A stretch of 39,950 bases of DNA. Source: Guyparkeria sp016278265 (GTDB lineage Bacteria; Pseudomonadota; Gammaproteobacteria; Halothiobacillales; Halothiobacillaceae). The notes under the pieces were generated by a model. The model was not told where the DNA came from and did no database searches. It saw only the letters and a list, made by a program, of their open reading frames with translations. The DNA is taken from NCBI RefSeq assembly GCF_044582145.1, contig NZ_JBDODO010000016.1; one strand, written 5' to 3'. Positions 1-8,041 of the stretch are shown here, in pieces. The position numbers were made by a program, and so were the translations under genes. Each line of letters opens with the position of its first letter. The stretch's first letter is position 1.

Positions 1-6
1 TTAAGT

Positions 7-318
7 ATGTCAGGACAAACGATTCGCATCCGGCTGAAGAGCTTCGATCACCGTCTGATCGACCGTTCGACCGCGGAGATCGTCGAGACCGCGCGCCGCA
101 GTGGCGCGCGGATCAAGGGGCCGATCCCGCTGCCGACCCGCAAAGAGAAGTACACGGTACTCACCTCGCCGCACGTCAACAAAGATGCGCGCGACCAGTA
201 TGAGATCCGTACCCATAAGCGCGTACTCGACATCGTCGACCCGACCGACAAGACGGTCGACCTGTTGATGCAGCTTGACCTGGCCGCAGGTGTGGATGTT
301 CAGATTCGTCTGAACTGA
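7..318 (+). CDS. rpsJ: 30S ribosomal protein S10 (NusE)
   Basis: Small-subunit head protein. In the family it also acts as NusE in transcription antitermination with NusB. The 103-residue product equals the E. coli length, and the family segment SPHVNKDARDQYEIRTH is intact near the middle. Position 7 is the only sensible ATG, and upstream sequence is cut by the window edge. Unlike the E. coli S10 operon, rpsJ is followed by a strong terminator-like hairpin and a 176 bp gap before rplC. It is therefore probably the last gene of an upstream str-type unit (rpsL-rpsG-fusA-tuf), an inference because that unit lies outside the window. Confidence 0.98.
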   Translation: MSGQTIRIRLKSFDHRLIDRSTAEIVETARRSGARIKGPIPLPTRKEKYTVLTSPHVNKDARDQYEIRTHKRVLDIVDPTDKTVDLLMQLDLAAGVDVQIRLN

Positions 319-340
319 TCCGCCTGCAAGGCAACCGAAA

Positions 341-376
341 CGCGCCGGCCAAAAGCCTTTTGGCCCGGCGCGTTTT
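341..376 (+). terminator. Intrinsic terminator after rpsJ
   Basis: A 15-pair GC-rich stem: arms 341-355 and 357-372, with one bulged C at 365 and the tip opening to form the loop, followed by TTTT at 373-376. It lies 23 nt after the rpsJ stop codon. It would end transcripts arriving from upstream, separating rpsJ from rplC. Confidence 0.75.
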
Positions 377-386
377 CTGTTATAGT
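358..386 (+). promoter_or_regulatory. Probable promoter of the rplC-secY unit
   Basis: A -35-like TTTTGG (358-363), a 17 nt spacer and TATAGT (381-386), preceded by TG one base upstream (378-379) to give an extended -10. The discriminator GCCGCGC is GC-rich, as in stringently controlled stable-RNA and ribosomal promoters. The -35 lies inside the 3' arm of the rpsJ terminator. The start site would fall near 393. Predicted by inspection only. Confidence 0.6.
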
Positions 387-400
387 GCCGCGCTCTTGTT

Positions 401-441
401 CAGCCCGATGCGTGCTTAAAACCGCGTCGGGCTGGTTTTTT
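401..441 (+). promoter_or_regulatory. Attenuator-like hairpin in the rplC leader
   Basis: A 12-pair stem (401-412 with 423-434, one G-U pair), a 10 nt loop and six consecutive T (436-441): the full form of an intrinsic terminator. It starts only about 8 nt after the predicted start site and 54 nt before rplC. In E. coli, L4 represses the S10 operon through a leader hairpin and terminator upstream of rpsJ. This may be the equivalent control moved to rplC; the role is inferred. Confidence 0.6.
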
Positions 442-494
442 CCGGCGATCCGGTCAATCGAAATCGGCGTCGAAGTGCATAAGAGGAAATAACA

Positions 495-1139
495 ATGGCT
501 TTAGGTGTTGTCGGTCGCAAGGTCGGCATGACCCGAGTGTTTGACGAGTCCGGCGCTTCCACGCCGGTGACCGTCATCGAGGTCGAGCCGAACCGTGTGA
601 CTCAGAAGAAAACTGATGATGTCGACGGGTACACCGCCCTGCAGGTAACTGTGGGCGAGCGTCGTCCGGGCCGAGTGACCAAGCCGATGGCGGGTCACTT
701 CGCCAAGGCGTCGGTCGCCGCTGGGCGGGCCGTGCGTGAGTTTCGTGTTGATGCCGACCTGCTTGCCAATTACGAGGCAGGCAATGAGATCACGGTCGAG
801 ATCTTCAACGAGGTGCCGTCGGTCGATGTCACTGGCACCAGTAAGGGTAAGGGCTTCGCCGGTACGGTGAAGCGTCACAACTTCCATATGCAGGACGCCA
901 CTCACGGCAACTCCCTGTCCCACCGTGTTCCGGGTTCCATCGGTCAGAACCAGACCCCGGGTCGCGTGTTCAAGGGCAAGAAAATGGCCGGGCACATGGG
1001 CGACGAGCGCTTCTCCGCGATGAACCTCAAGGTGGTTCGCGTTGATGTCGAGAACGGTCTGCTGCTCGTCAAGGGTGCCGTTCCGGGCGCCACCGGTGGC
1101 GACGTGCTCGTTCGTCCGTCGGTCAAGATCAAAGCGTGA
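495..1139 (+). CDS. rplC: 50S ribosomal protein L3
   Basis: Early 23S rRNA-binding assembly protein whose long loop reaches toward the peptidyl transferase centre. The product is 214 residues, close to the usual ~209. The loop motif GSIGQNQTPGRVFKGKKM is present, including the glutamine that PrmB methylates in E. coli (Q150). The ATG is preceded by AAGAGGAAAT, a good ribosome-binding site. It is the first gene of the unit that starts at the 358-386 promoter, and rplD follows after 11 nt. Confidence 0.98.
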   Translation: MALGVVGRKVGMTRVFDESGASTPVTVIEVEPNRVTQKKTDDVDGYTALQVTVGERRPGRVTKPMAGHFAKASVAAGRAVREFRVDADLLANYEAGNEITVEIFNEVPSVDVTGTSKGKGFAGTVKRHNFHMQDATHGNSLSHRVPGSIGQNQTPGRVFKGKKMAGHMGDERFSAMNLKVVRVDVENGLLLVKGAVPGATGGDVLVRPSVKIKA

Positions 1140-1150
1140 GGTCGTCAGTT

Positions 1151-1759
1151 ATGGATATCCAAGTCAAGAACGGTTCCGCGCTGAATGTCTCCGAGCAGGT
1201 CTTCGGCCGGGAATACAACGAGGCGCTGGTCCACCAGGCGGTGGTCGCCTTTCTGGCCGGCGGTCGCGCTGGCACGAAACGTCAGCTGAGTCGCGCCGAA
1301 GTCTCCGGTGGCAACACCAAGCCGTGGCGGCAGAAGGGCACGGGCCGCGCCCGTGCCGGTACCACACGGGGGCCGATCTGGCGTACCGGTGGGGCAACCT
1401 TCGCGGCCCGTCCGCGCGATTTCTCGCAGAAGATGAACCGCAAGGCGTATCGCGCCGCAATGCGTTCGATTCTCTCCGAGTTGCTGCGTCAGGATCGGCT
1501 GGTGGTGGTCGAGTCGCTCACCGTCGAGGCGCCCAAGACCAAGCAGGTCATCAAGGCACTCAACGATCTCGGGCTCGAGAAGGGCAAGCGCCTGATCGTC
1601 ACCGAGGCGATGGACGAGGCATTGCTGCTGGGTTCGCGCAACGTGATCGAGTTGGGTTACCTCACTGCGAACACGCTGGACCCGGTCAGCCTGGTGGGTG
1701 CCGATCACGTCATCATCACCCAGGGCGCGCTGAAGATGGTTGAGGAGTGGCTGTCATGA
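1151..1759 (+). CDS. rplD: 50S ribosomal protein L4
   Basis: Large-subunit protein lining the exit tunnel. In E. coli it is also the feedback regulator of its own operon. The product is 202 residues (E. coli 201). The extended tunnel loop is recognisable as GGNTKPWRQKGTGRARAG followed by GPIWRTGG. I chose ATG 1151, which has GAGG at 1138-1141, over an in-frame GTG at 1136 that overlaps the rplC stop. The stop codon overlaps the rplW start as ATGA, suggesting translational coupling. As the putative ligand of the leader hairpin at 401-441 it is the main candidate for autogenous control. Confidence 0.98.
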   Translation: MDIQVKNGSALNVSEQVFGREYNEALVHQAVVAFLAGGRAGTKRQLSRAEVSGGNTKPWRQKGTGRARAGTTRGPIWRTGGATFAARPRDFSQKMNRKAYRAAMRSILSELLRQDRLVVVESLTVEAPKTKQVIKALNDLGLEKGKRLIVTEAMDEALLLGSRNVIELGYLTANTLDPVSLVGADHVIITQGALKMVEEWLS

Positions 1760-2049
1760 ATACTGAATTGCTTTACGACGTGCTGCGCGCCCCGGTGGTC
1801 ACCGAGAAGACCGCCCGCGCCGGCGAGTTCAACCAGTACGTGTTCCAGGTGGCGACTTCGGCCTCCAAGCCGCAGATCAAGGCGGCCGTGGAGCAGGTCT
1901 TCGAGGTCAGCGTTCAGGCCGTTCAGGTGGTCAATCAGCGGGGCAAGACCCGCCGTTTTCGCGGCATGCCGGGTCGGCGTGCCGACACCAAGAAGGCCTA
2001 CGTGACGCTCGCCGAAGGTCAGACCATCGATTTCGGCGCGGCCGGCTAA
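1756..2049 (+). CDS. rplW: 50S ribosomal protein L23
   Basis: Tunnel-exit protein that forms the docking site for trigger factor and SRP. The product is 97 residues, the usual size. It contains the typical APVVTEKT start and the RGKTRRFRG basic loop. ATG 1756 overlaps the rplD TGA by 4 nt and has TGAGGAG about 8 nt upstream, so it is preferred over the in-frame GTG at 1747. Confidence 0.97.
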   Translation: MNTELLYDVLRAPVVTEKTARAGEFNQYVFQVATSASKPQIKAAVEQVFEVSVQAVQVVNQRGKTRRFRGMPGRRADTKKAYVTLAEGQTIDFGAAG

Positions 2050-2068
2050 ACAGTAGGGGATTCAACTC

Positions 2069-2896
2069 ATGGCTTTGAAAGTTGCAAAACCGACTTCTCC
2101 GGGTCGCCGTGGCGTCGTCGAGGTAGATCGTTCCAAGCTCTACAAGGGCAAGGGCTACGCGCCGCTGCTCGAGAAGAAGCACGGCTCGGGCGGGCGTAAC
2201 AACGCCGGCCGCATCACCACTCGTCACATCGGGGGTGGTCACAAGCAGCACTACCGCAAGATCGACTTCAAGCGTATCAAGGACGGGATTCCCGCCCAGG
2301 TTGAGCGTATTGAGCACGATCCGAACCGCTCGGCACACATCGCGCTGCTGAAGTATGCCGATGGTGAGCGTCGCTACATCATCGCGCCGCGCGGCGTCGA
2401 GGTGGGTCAGGCGATCGTTTCCGGCGTGGATGCCCCGATTCGTCCGGGCAATGCCTTGCCGCTGTACTCGATCCCGCTTGGTACCACCATCCATGCGATC
2501 GAGCTCAAGCCGGGCAAGGGCGCGCAGCTGGCACGCAGTGCCGGTGGCGCCGTCCAGTTGGTGGCTCGGGACGGTTCCTACGCCACCATCCGCCTGCGGT
2601 CCGGCGAGATGCGCAAGGTGCGTTCCGAGTGCCGTGCCACGGTGGGCGAAGTGTCCAACCAGGAGCACAGCCTGCGCCAGCTCGGCAAGGCCGGCGCCAA
2701 GCGTTGGCGCGGTGTCCGTCCGACCGTCCGCGGTGTCGTGATGAACCCGGTCGATCACCCGCACGGCGGTGGTGAAGGTCGGACCTCCGGCGGTCGTCAT
2801 CCGGTTACGCCCTGGGGCGTACCGACCAAGGGTTACAAAACGCGCACGAACAAGCGTACTGATAAGTACATCATTCGTCGTCGTAACAAAAAATAG
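2069..2896 (+). CDS. rplB: 50S ribosomal protein L2
   Basis: Universal large-subunit protein needed for subunit joining and peptidyl transferase centre assembly. The product is 275 residues (E. coli 273). The C-terminal signature HPHGGGEGRTSGGRHP holds the histidine corresponding to E. coli H229. The basic C-terminus ends RRRNKK. It sits 19 nt after rplW with a GGGGATT ribosome-binding site. Confidence 0.98.
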   Translation: MALKVAKPTSPGRRGVVEVDRSKLYKGKGYAPLLEKKHGSGGRNNAGRITTRHIGGGHKQHYRKIDFKRIKDGIPAQVERIEHDPNRSAHIALLKYADGERRYIIAPRGVEVGQAIVSGVDAPIRPGNALPLYSIPLGTTIHAIELKPGKGAQLARSAGGAVQLVARDGSYATIRLRSGEMRKVRSECRATVGEVSNQEHSLRQLGKAGAKRWRGVRPTVRGVVMNPVDHPHGGGEGRTSGGRHPVTPWGVPTKGYKTRTNKRTDKYIIRRRNKK

Positions 2897-2916
2897 AGCA
2901 ATAAGAGGGCTTTAAG

Positions 2917-3192
2917 GTGCCACGTTCACTCAAGAAAGGTCCCTTCGTGGACCACCACCTGATGAAAAAAGTGGAAGAGGCCGCGGCCGCTAACAGCCGT
3001 CGTCCCATAAAGACCTGGTCGCGCCGCTCGATGATCCTTCCCGACATGATCGGGTTGACCATCGCGGTGCACAACGGTCGTCAGCACATTCCGGTGCTGA
3101 TCAACGAGAACATGGTTGGCCAGAAACTCGGCGAGTACGCACCGACGCGCACTTACCGGGGGCATGCCGCCGACAAGAAAGCCAAGCGTTAA
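2917..3192 (+). CDS. rpsS: 30S ribosomal protein S19
   Basis: Small-subunit head protein that forms a complex with S13 and contacts A-site tRNA. The product is 91 residues (E. coli 92) beginning MPRSLKKGPFVD, which fixes the GTG start at 2917. The C-terminus carries the family signature GEYAPTRTYRGH. AAGAGGGC upstream is the ribosome-binding site. Confidence 0.97.
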   Translation: MPRSLKKGPFVDHHLMKKVEEAAAANSRRPIKTWSRRSMILPDMIGLTIAVHNGRQHIPVLINENMVGQKLGEYAPTRTYRGHAADKKAKR

Positions 3193-3204
3193 GGAGGCTC
3201 CGTG

Positions 3205-3537
3205 ATGCAAGCAGTAGCACTACACCGGTTTGCCCGGATCTCCCCGCAAAAGGCTCGTCTGGTGGCGGATCAGGTGCGTGGCGTCAACGTCGCCAACGCC
3301 CTGGAGTCGCTCCAGTTCTCGACCAAGAAGGGTGCCGCGATCATTCGCAAGGTCGTCGAATCGGCGATCGCGAATGCCGAGAACAACGAGGGTGCGGACG
3401 TCGATCGTCTTTGCATCTCCGAGATCATGGTTGACGAAGGCCCGACCCTGAAGCGATTCCGTGCGGCGGCCAAGGGCCGTGGTGTGCGGATCCTCAAGCG
3501 GACCAGCCACATCAAAGTCGTCGTCAGCGAGCGCTAA
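3205..3537 (+). CDS. rplV: 50S ribosomal protein L22
   Basis: Exit-tunnel protein whose beta-hairpin narrows the tunnel; mutations there give macrolide resistance in other species. The product is 110 residues, identical in length to E. coli. The hairpin region FRAAAKGRGVRILKRTSH is intact. ATG 3205 is chosen over the adjacent GTG 3202 because AAGGAGG at 3191-3197 is then 7 nt away. Confidence 0.97.
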   Translation: MQAVALHRFARISPQKARLVADQVRGVNVANALESLQFSTKKGAAIIRKVVESAIANAENNEGADVDRLCISEIMVDEGPTLKRFRAAAKGRGVRILKRTSHIKVVVSER

Positions 3538-3546
3538 GGAGCAGTC

Positions 3547-4218
3547 ATGGGTCACAAAGTACATCCGGTAGGCTTCCGGCTTGGGATCTCCTCCGACTGG
3601 AGCTCTCGCTGGTATGCCGACAACAAGAATTTCGCCGACTACCTCGAGCAGGACGTCCGTACGCGTCGATACATTCGGAAGCGTCTGAAGGATGCTTCGG
3701 TTTCGCGTGTTCAGATCGAGCGTCCGGCCCGTTCGGCGTCCGTCACGATTCACACCGCGCGTCCAGGCATTGTTATCGGTCGCAAGGGTGAGGACATCGA
3801 GCGCCTGCGCACCGAGATCGCACCGATGCTGGGCCTTGAGCGCAACGCGGTGAAGGTTTCCGTCGAGGAGATTCGCAAGCCCGAGCTGGACGCGCAACTC
3901 GTTGCCGAGTCCATCGCTCAGCAGCTCGAGCGGCGCGTCATGTTCCGTCGCGCCATGAAGCGCGCCGTGCAGACCACCATGCGTCTTGGCGCCGGTGGCG
4001 TGAAGGTCAACGTGGCGGGGCGCCTGGGTGGTGCAGAGATCGCACGTACCGAGTGGTACCGCGAAGGCCGCGTACCGCTTCACACGCTTCGTGCGGACAT
4101 CGATTACGGCATGGCAGAGGCCCGGACCACTTACGGCATCATCGGTGTCAAGGTCTGGATTTTCAAAGGCGAGGTGTTCGGTGTGCCGGGCAGCGACGAC
4201 GGCAAGTCGGCCGCCTGA
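3547..4218 (+). CDS. rpsC: 30S ribosomal protein S3
   Basis: Small-subunit protein at the mRNA entry channel, with helicase activity together with S4 and S5. The product is 223 residues (E. coli 233, so a slightly shorter tail). The KH-type RNA-binding motif GIVIGRKGEDIERL is present around residues 76-89, and the C-terminal domain carries GRLGGAEIARTEWYREGR. AAGGAG immediately upstream is the ribosome-binding site. Confidence 0.98.
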   Translation: MGHKVHPVGFRLGISSDWSSRWYADNKNFADYLEQDVRTRRYIRKRLKDASVSRVQIERPARSASVTIHTARPGIVIGRKGEDIERLRTEIAPMLGLERNAVKVSVEEIRKPELDAQLVAESIAQQLERRVMFRRAMKRAVQTTMRLGAGGVKVNVAGRLGGAEIARTEWYREGRVPLHTLRADIDYGMAEARTTYGIIGVKVWIFKGEVFGVPGSDDGKSAA

Positions 4219-4246
4219 TCAACGAATTGAAGTGGAGCTTTGAAAA

Positions 4247-4660
4247 ATGCTGCTGCCAAAACGTACAAAATTCCGCAAGCAGTTCAAGGGCAAGAATCGC
4301 GGCGTTGCCAATAACGGCAACAAGGTGAGCTTTGGTGAATTCGGGCTGAAGACCCTTGAGCGCGGAAACATTACTTCCCGTCAGATCGAGGCTGGCCGTC
4401 GTGCCATCTCTCGTCACGTGAAGCGGGGCGGTAAGATCTGGATTCGGATCTTTCCGGACACCCCGATTACCCAGAAGCCCTTGGAAGTCCGAATGGGGAA
4501 GGGCAAGGGCAGCGTCGAGCACTGGGTTGCCAAGGTGCAGCCCGGCAAGATGCTGTTCGAAATCGAGGGGGTCAGCGAGGACGTGGCGCGCGAGGCTTTC
4601 GAACGCGCTTCGGCCAAGCTGCCCGTGAAGACCACGTTCGTAACACGGTTGGTGATGTGA
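4247..4660 (+). CDS. rplP: 50S ribosomal protein L16
   Basis: Central protuberance protein near the A-site and peptidyl transferase centre. The product is 137 residues (E. coli 136). It begins MLLPKRTKFRKQFKG and includes VRMGKGKGSVEHW, containing the arginine that the oxygenase YcfD/RoxA hydroxylates in E. coli. The stop codon shares one base with the rpmC start (TGATG). Confidence 0.98.
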   Translation: MLLPKRTKFRKQFKGKNRGVANNGNKVSFGEFGLKTLERGNITSRQIEAGRRAISRHVKRGGKIWIRIFPDTPITQKPLEVRMGKGKGSVEHWVAKVQPGKMLFEIEGVSEDVAREAFERASAKLPVKTTFVTRLVM

Positions 4661-4851
4661 TGAAGGCAACAGAATTGCGTGAGAAATCCGTCGACGAGCT
4701 GCGCGAAGAGCTGTTGGCCGTCAAGCGCGAGCAATTCAACCTGCGCATGCAGCATGCCACGGGCCAGGAGGCGAAGAGCCACCTGGCGCTGGAAGCGCGT
4801 CGCAATGTTGCTCGTATCAAGACCGTGATTGCGGAAAAGGAGCGTGCCTGA
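4660..4851 (+). CDS. rpmC: 50S ribosomal protein L29
   Basis: Small two-helix tunnel-exit protein next to L23. The product is 63 residues, as in E. coli. It begins MKATELREKSVDELREEL and has the family core KREQFNLRMQ. ATG 4660 overlaps the rplP stop codon, so translation is probably coupled. Confidence 0.96.
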   Translation: MKATELREKSVDELREELLAVKREQFNLRMQHATGQEAKSHLALEARRNVARIKTVIAEKERA

Positions 4852-4852
4852 G

Positions 4853-5122
4853 ATGACGACGGTATCCGAAGAAAAGAATGTCCGCACCCGTGAGGGAGTG
4901 GTAGTCAGCGACAAGGGCGACAAGTCCATCACCGTCGCGGTCGAGCGTCGCGTGCAGCATCCGCTGTACGGCAAGTACATGACGCGCACCAGCAAACTGC
5001 GGGTGCATGACGAAGAGAACACCTGTCGCCAGGGCGACCGCGTCGAGATTCGTGAGACGCGGCCGATCTCCAAAAACAAGACCTGGACCCTGGTCCGCGT
5101 AGTCGAACGCTCGGCTGAGTAA
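4853..5122 (+). CDS. rpsQ: 30S ribosomal protein S17
   Basis: OB-fold 16S rRNA-binding protein needed for early 30S assembly. The product is 89 residues (E. coli 84). It contains GVVVSDKGDKSITVAVER and HPLYGKYM, both typical. ATG 4853 lies one base after the rpmC stop, with AGGAG about 11 nt upstream inside rpmC. Confidence 0.97.
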   Translation: MTTVSEEKNVRTREGVVVSDKGDKSITVAVERRVQHPLYGKYMTRTSKLRVHDEENTCRQGDRVEIRETRPISKNKTWTLVRVVERSAE

Positions 5123-5133
5123 GGAGTTTCGTC

Positions 5134-5502
5134 ATGATTCAGATGCAAACCGTGCTGAATTCGGCAGATAACAGCGGCGCGCGCAAGGTCCAGTGCATCA
5201 AGGTGCTGGGCGGCTCGCATCGTCGTTATGCCGAAATCGGCGACGTAATCAAGGTGTCCGTGAAGGACGCGATCCCGCGTGGCCGCGTCAAGAAGGGCGA
5301 GGTCTACAACGCGGTGGTTGTTCGCACGGCCAAGGGCGTGCGCCGTCCAGACGGTTCACTGATCCGTTTCGACGGCAATGCGGCGGTTCTCTTGAACGCT
5401 CAGCTGCAGCCGATCGGTACCCGGATCTTTGGCCCGGTCACCCGCGAGCTGCGTGGCGAGAAGTTCATGAAGATCGTCTCGCTCGCGCCAGAAGTGATTT
5501 AA
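5134..5502 (+). CDS. rplN: 50S ribosomal protein L14
   Basis: Subunit-interface protein and binding site for the silencing factor RsfS. The product is 122 residues (E. coli 123). It starts MIQMQTVLNSADNSGARKV and contains RGRVKKGEVYNAVVVRTAKG, which are diagnostic. In E. coli this gene opens the spc operon with its own promoter. Here only 11 nt separate it from rpsQ and I see no promoter, so it is probably read through. Confidence 0.98.
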   Translation: MIQMQTVLNSADNSGARKVQCIKVLGGSHRRYAEIGDVIKVSVKDAIPRGRVKKGEVYNAVVVRTAKGVRRPDGSLIRFDGNAAVLLNAQLQPIGTRIFGPVTRELRGEKFMKIVSLAPEVI

Positions 5503-5514
5503 GAGGGGGTCGAG

Positions 5515-5835
5515 ATGCGCAAGATTCGCCAAGGGGACGACGTGGTCGTCGTCACCGGTAAAGACAATGGTCGTCGTGGCACCGTGCTGCGCGTCGTTGA
5601 AGAAGGGGCCCGGGTGGTCGTCGAAGGGGTCAACATGGTGAAGAAGCACCAGAAGCCCAATCCGATGATCGGACGGACCGGCGGCATCATCGAAATGGAG
5701 AAGCCCATTGATATCTCCAACGTGATGCTGTTTAATCCGGCCTCCGAAAAAGGCGACCGGGTCGGCTTCAAGACGCTTGAAGACGGTAAAAAGGTTCGTT
5801 ATTTCAAATCCAACGGCGAAGTCGTTGACGCTTAA
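5515..5835 (+). CDS. rplX: 50S ribosomal protein L24
   Basis: One of the assembly initiators of the 50S subunit, with an SH3-like KOW motif. The product is 106 residues (E. coli 104). The N-terminus MRKIRQGDDVVVVTGKDNG contains the KOW core, and the HQKPNP motif follows in the middle. AAGAGGGGG before the ATG is the ribosome-binding site. Confidence 0.97.
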   Translation: MRKIRQGDDVVVVTGKDNGRRGTVLRVVEEGARVVVEGVNMVKKHQKPNPMIGRTGGIIEMEKPIDISNVMLFNPASEKGDRVGFKTLEDGKKVRYFKSNGEVVDA

Positions 5836-5849
5836 CAGGAAACAGAGAA

Positions 5850-6389
5850 ATGGCTCGACTTCAGGAATACTACTCCAAGACGTTGCGGGGCGAGCTCGCC
5901 AAGAAGCTTGAACTCGACAACGTAATGGCCGTTCCGAAGCTGACCAAGATTACGTTGAACATGGGCCTGGGTGATTCCGCTCGTGACAAGAAGGTAATCG
6001 ATAACGCAGTGGAAGAACTAGGCCTGATCACCGGTCAACAGCCGGTGGTGACGTATGCGCGCAAGTCGATCGCGGGCTTCAAGCTTCGCGAAGGCATGCC
6101 GCTGGGTGTCAAGGTCACCCTCAGGGGAAGTACGATGTACGAATTCCTCGATCGGTTGATCCATGTGGCGTCCCCGCGTATCCGTGACTTCCGCGGGCTT
6201 AGCCCGAAGTCGTTCGACGGACGTGGCAACTACAGCCTCGGGGTGCGCGAACAGATCATCTTCCCGGAGATTGAATTCGACAAGGTCGATCAGGTCCGGG
6301 GTATGGATATCACGATCACAACGACCGCGAAGGACAACGACCAGGCCCGAGCACTGCTCGAAAGCTTCCGTTTCCCCTTCCGTCGTTAA
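5850..6389 (+). CDS. rplE: 50S ribosomal protein L5
   Basis: Binds 5S rRNA and the P-site tRNA elbow, and bridges to S13. The product is 179 residues, exactly the E. coli length. It contains KITLNMGLGD near the N-terminus and RDFRGLSPKSFDGRGNYS, both family signatures, and ends in the usual FPFRR. Confidence 0.98.
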   Translation: MARLQEYYSKTLRGELAKKLELDNVMAVPKLTKITLNMGLGDSARDKKVIDNAVEELGLITGQQPVVTYARKSIAGFKLREGMPLGVKVTLRGSTMYEFLDRLIHVASPRIRDFRGLSPKSFDGRGNYSLGVREQIIFPEIEFDKVDQVRGMDITITTTAKDNDQARALLESFRFPFRR

Positions 6390-6407
6390 CAGAGACGAAA
6401 CGAGACT

Positions 6408-6713
6408 ATGGCTAAGAAAAGCATGATTGCTCGCGAGGTCAAGCGCCAAAAGCTTGCTCGCCAGTATGCCGACAAGCGCGCCAAACTGCGCGCGATCGTC
6501 GCGGATCCCGAAGTGGAGTTCGACGAAAAGATGGCGGCCTCCGCCGCGCTGGCCAAGCTGCCGCGTGATTCTTCCTACACCCGCCAAGTGCGCCGCTGTG
6601 CGCTCACCGGTCGTCCGAAGGGCGTCTATCGGAAATTTGGTATGGGGCGCAACAAGCTGCGTCAACTAGCGATGTCCGGGGAAATCCCGGGCCTGCGCAA
6701 GTCGAGCTGGTAA
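6408..6713 (+). CDS. rpsN: 30S ribosomal protein S14 (zinc-independent form)
   Basis: Small-subunit head protein contacting S3 and S10. The product is 101 residues, as in E. coli. The C-terminal RRCALTGRPKGVYRKFGMGR has one cysteine instead of the CxxC pairs of the short zinc-binding form, so this is the long C-minus type. It ends in the typical GLRKSSW. Confidence 0.97.
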   Translation: MAKKSMIAREVKRQKLARQYADKRAKLRAIVADPEVEFDEKMAASAALAKLPRDSSYTRQVRRCALTGRPKGVYRKFGMGRNKLRQLAMSGEIPGLRKSSW

Positions 6714-6725
6714 GGAGAACGCGTT

Positions 6726-7118
6726 ATGAGTATGAATGATCCGATCGCGGACATGCTGACGCGCATCCGCAACGGCCAGGCCGCGCGCAAGCCGGAGGTT
6801 CGCATGCCGGCCTCCAAGTTCAAGAAGGCAGTTGCCGAGACGTTGAAGGACGAAGGCTATGTCGCCGACATCCGCGTCGAGGGCGACAGCAAGCCGACGC
6901 TGGTCGTCACCCTGCGCTATTACGAAGGCAAGCCGGTGATCGAAAAGCTGAACCGTGTTTCCCGTCCGGGGTCGCGCAAGTTCTTCGGCGCCGAGGACCT
7001 GCCGCAGGTCATCGGCGGCCTGGGTGTTGCCGTGGTATCCACCTCTGAGGGTGTGATGCCGGACCGTGAAGCACGTCGTCGCAATATTGGCGGCGAAGTC
7101 GTCTGCTTTGTTTCGTAA
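6726..7118 (+). CDS. rpsH: 30S ribosomal protein S8
   Basis: Primary 16S rRNA-binding protein and, in E. coli, the translational repressor of the spc operon. The product is 130 residues, the usual length. It begins MSMNDPIADMLTRIRNGQ, and the C-terminal STSEGVMPDREARRR with GGEVVCFVS matches the family. Confidence 0.98.
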   Translation: MSMNDPIADMLTRIRNGQAARKPEVRMPASKFKKAVAETLKDEGYVADIRVEGDSKPTLVVTLRYYEGKPVIEKLNRVSRPGSRKFFGAEDLPQVIGGLGVAVVSTSEGVMPDREARRRNIGGEVVCFVS

Positions 7119-7133
7119 CCGGTTGGGGGATTT

Positions 7134-7661
7134 ATGAGTCGAGTAGCACGAAAGCCGGTCGCGGTCCCCAAGGGTGTCGAGGTCAAGCTTGAAGAACAGG
7201 TTCTGTCCTTCAAGGGCAAGAACGGCGAGCTGACCCTGAACGTACACCCGACGGTAGGCGTGACCTTCGAGGACAACCTGATCCGGTTCGTACCGAACAG
7301 CGATGACAACATTCCGATGGCCGGCACCATGCGCTCCCTGGCACAGGGTAGCGTCGACGGTGTCGTCAACGGGTTCGAGATCAAGCTCCAACTGGTCGGC
7401 GTCGGGTACCGCGCTCAGGTTCAGGGCCGGACCCTCAACCTGCAGCTGGGTTTCTCGCATCCGATCGACTTCCCGCTGCCGGATGGCGTCACCGCGGAAA
7501 CCCCGTCGGCGACGGAAATTGTCATCCGCGGGGCGGATAAGCAGAAGGTCGGCCAGGTGGCTTCCAACGTACGCTCGCTGCGTCCGCCGGAGCCTTACAA
7601 GGGTAAGGGCGTCAAGTACGCGGATGAGCGCATCCTGCGTAAGGAAGCCAAGAAGAAATAA
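7134..7661 (+). CDS. rplF: 50S ribosomal protein L6
   Basis: Two-domain 23S rRNA-binding protein near the factor-binding site. The product is 175 residues (E. coli 177). It contains VGVGYRAQVQG and the C-terminal RPPEPYKGKGVKYADE, the family hallmark. GGGGGATTT precedes the ATG. Confidence 0.97.
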   Translation: MSRVARKPVAVPKGVEVKLEEQVLSFKGKNGELTLNVHPTVGVTFEDNLIRFVPNSDDNIPMAGTMRSLAQGSVDGVVNGFEIKLQLVGVGYRAQVQGRTLNLQLGFSHPIDFPLPDGVTAETPSATEIVIRGADKQKVGQVASNVRSLRPPEPYKGKGVKYADERILRKEAKKK

Positions 7662-7675
7662 TCGAGGGTGACGCG

Positions 7676-8029
7676 ATGAACGAAAGTACCAAACAGCGGT
7701 TGCGCCGCGCACGTCGCACCCGGGTCAAGATCAAGCAGCTCGGCGTGCATCGCTTGAGCGTGCACCGGAGCAGCAACCATACCTACGCTCAGGTCTTCGC
7801 ACCGGAAGGTCAGGTGATCGCCTCTGCCTCCACAGTGGGCAAGGGCGTACTCGCCGACGGCGAATTCGGTGGCAACGTTGCCGCCGCAAAGAAGGTGGGC
7901 GAAGCCATTGCCAAGGCAGCCCTTGAGAAGGGCATCGAGTCCGTGGCGTTTGATCGCTCGGGTTTCATTTACCACGGGCGTGTCAAGGCACTTGCCGACG
8001 CGGCACGCGAAGCCGGCCTGAAGTTCTAA
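7676..8029 (+). CDS. rplR: 50S ribosomal protein L18
   Basis: 5S rRNA-binding protein of the central protuberance, working with L5 and L25. The product is 117 residues, the E. coli length. It has the N-terminal Arg/Lys-rich tail that binds 5S rRNA and the typical C-terminal FDRSGFIYHGRVKALADAAR. Confidence 0.97.
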   Translation: MNESTKQRLRRARRTRVKIKQLGVHRLSVHRSSNHTYAQVFAPEGQVIASASTVGKGVLADGEFGGNVAAAKKVGEAIAKAALEKGIESVAFDRSGFIYHGRVKALADAAREAGLKF

Positions 8030-8041
8030 AGAGGTGAAGCA

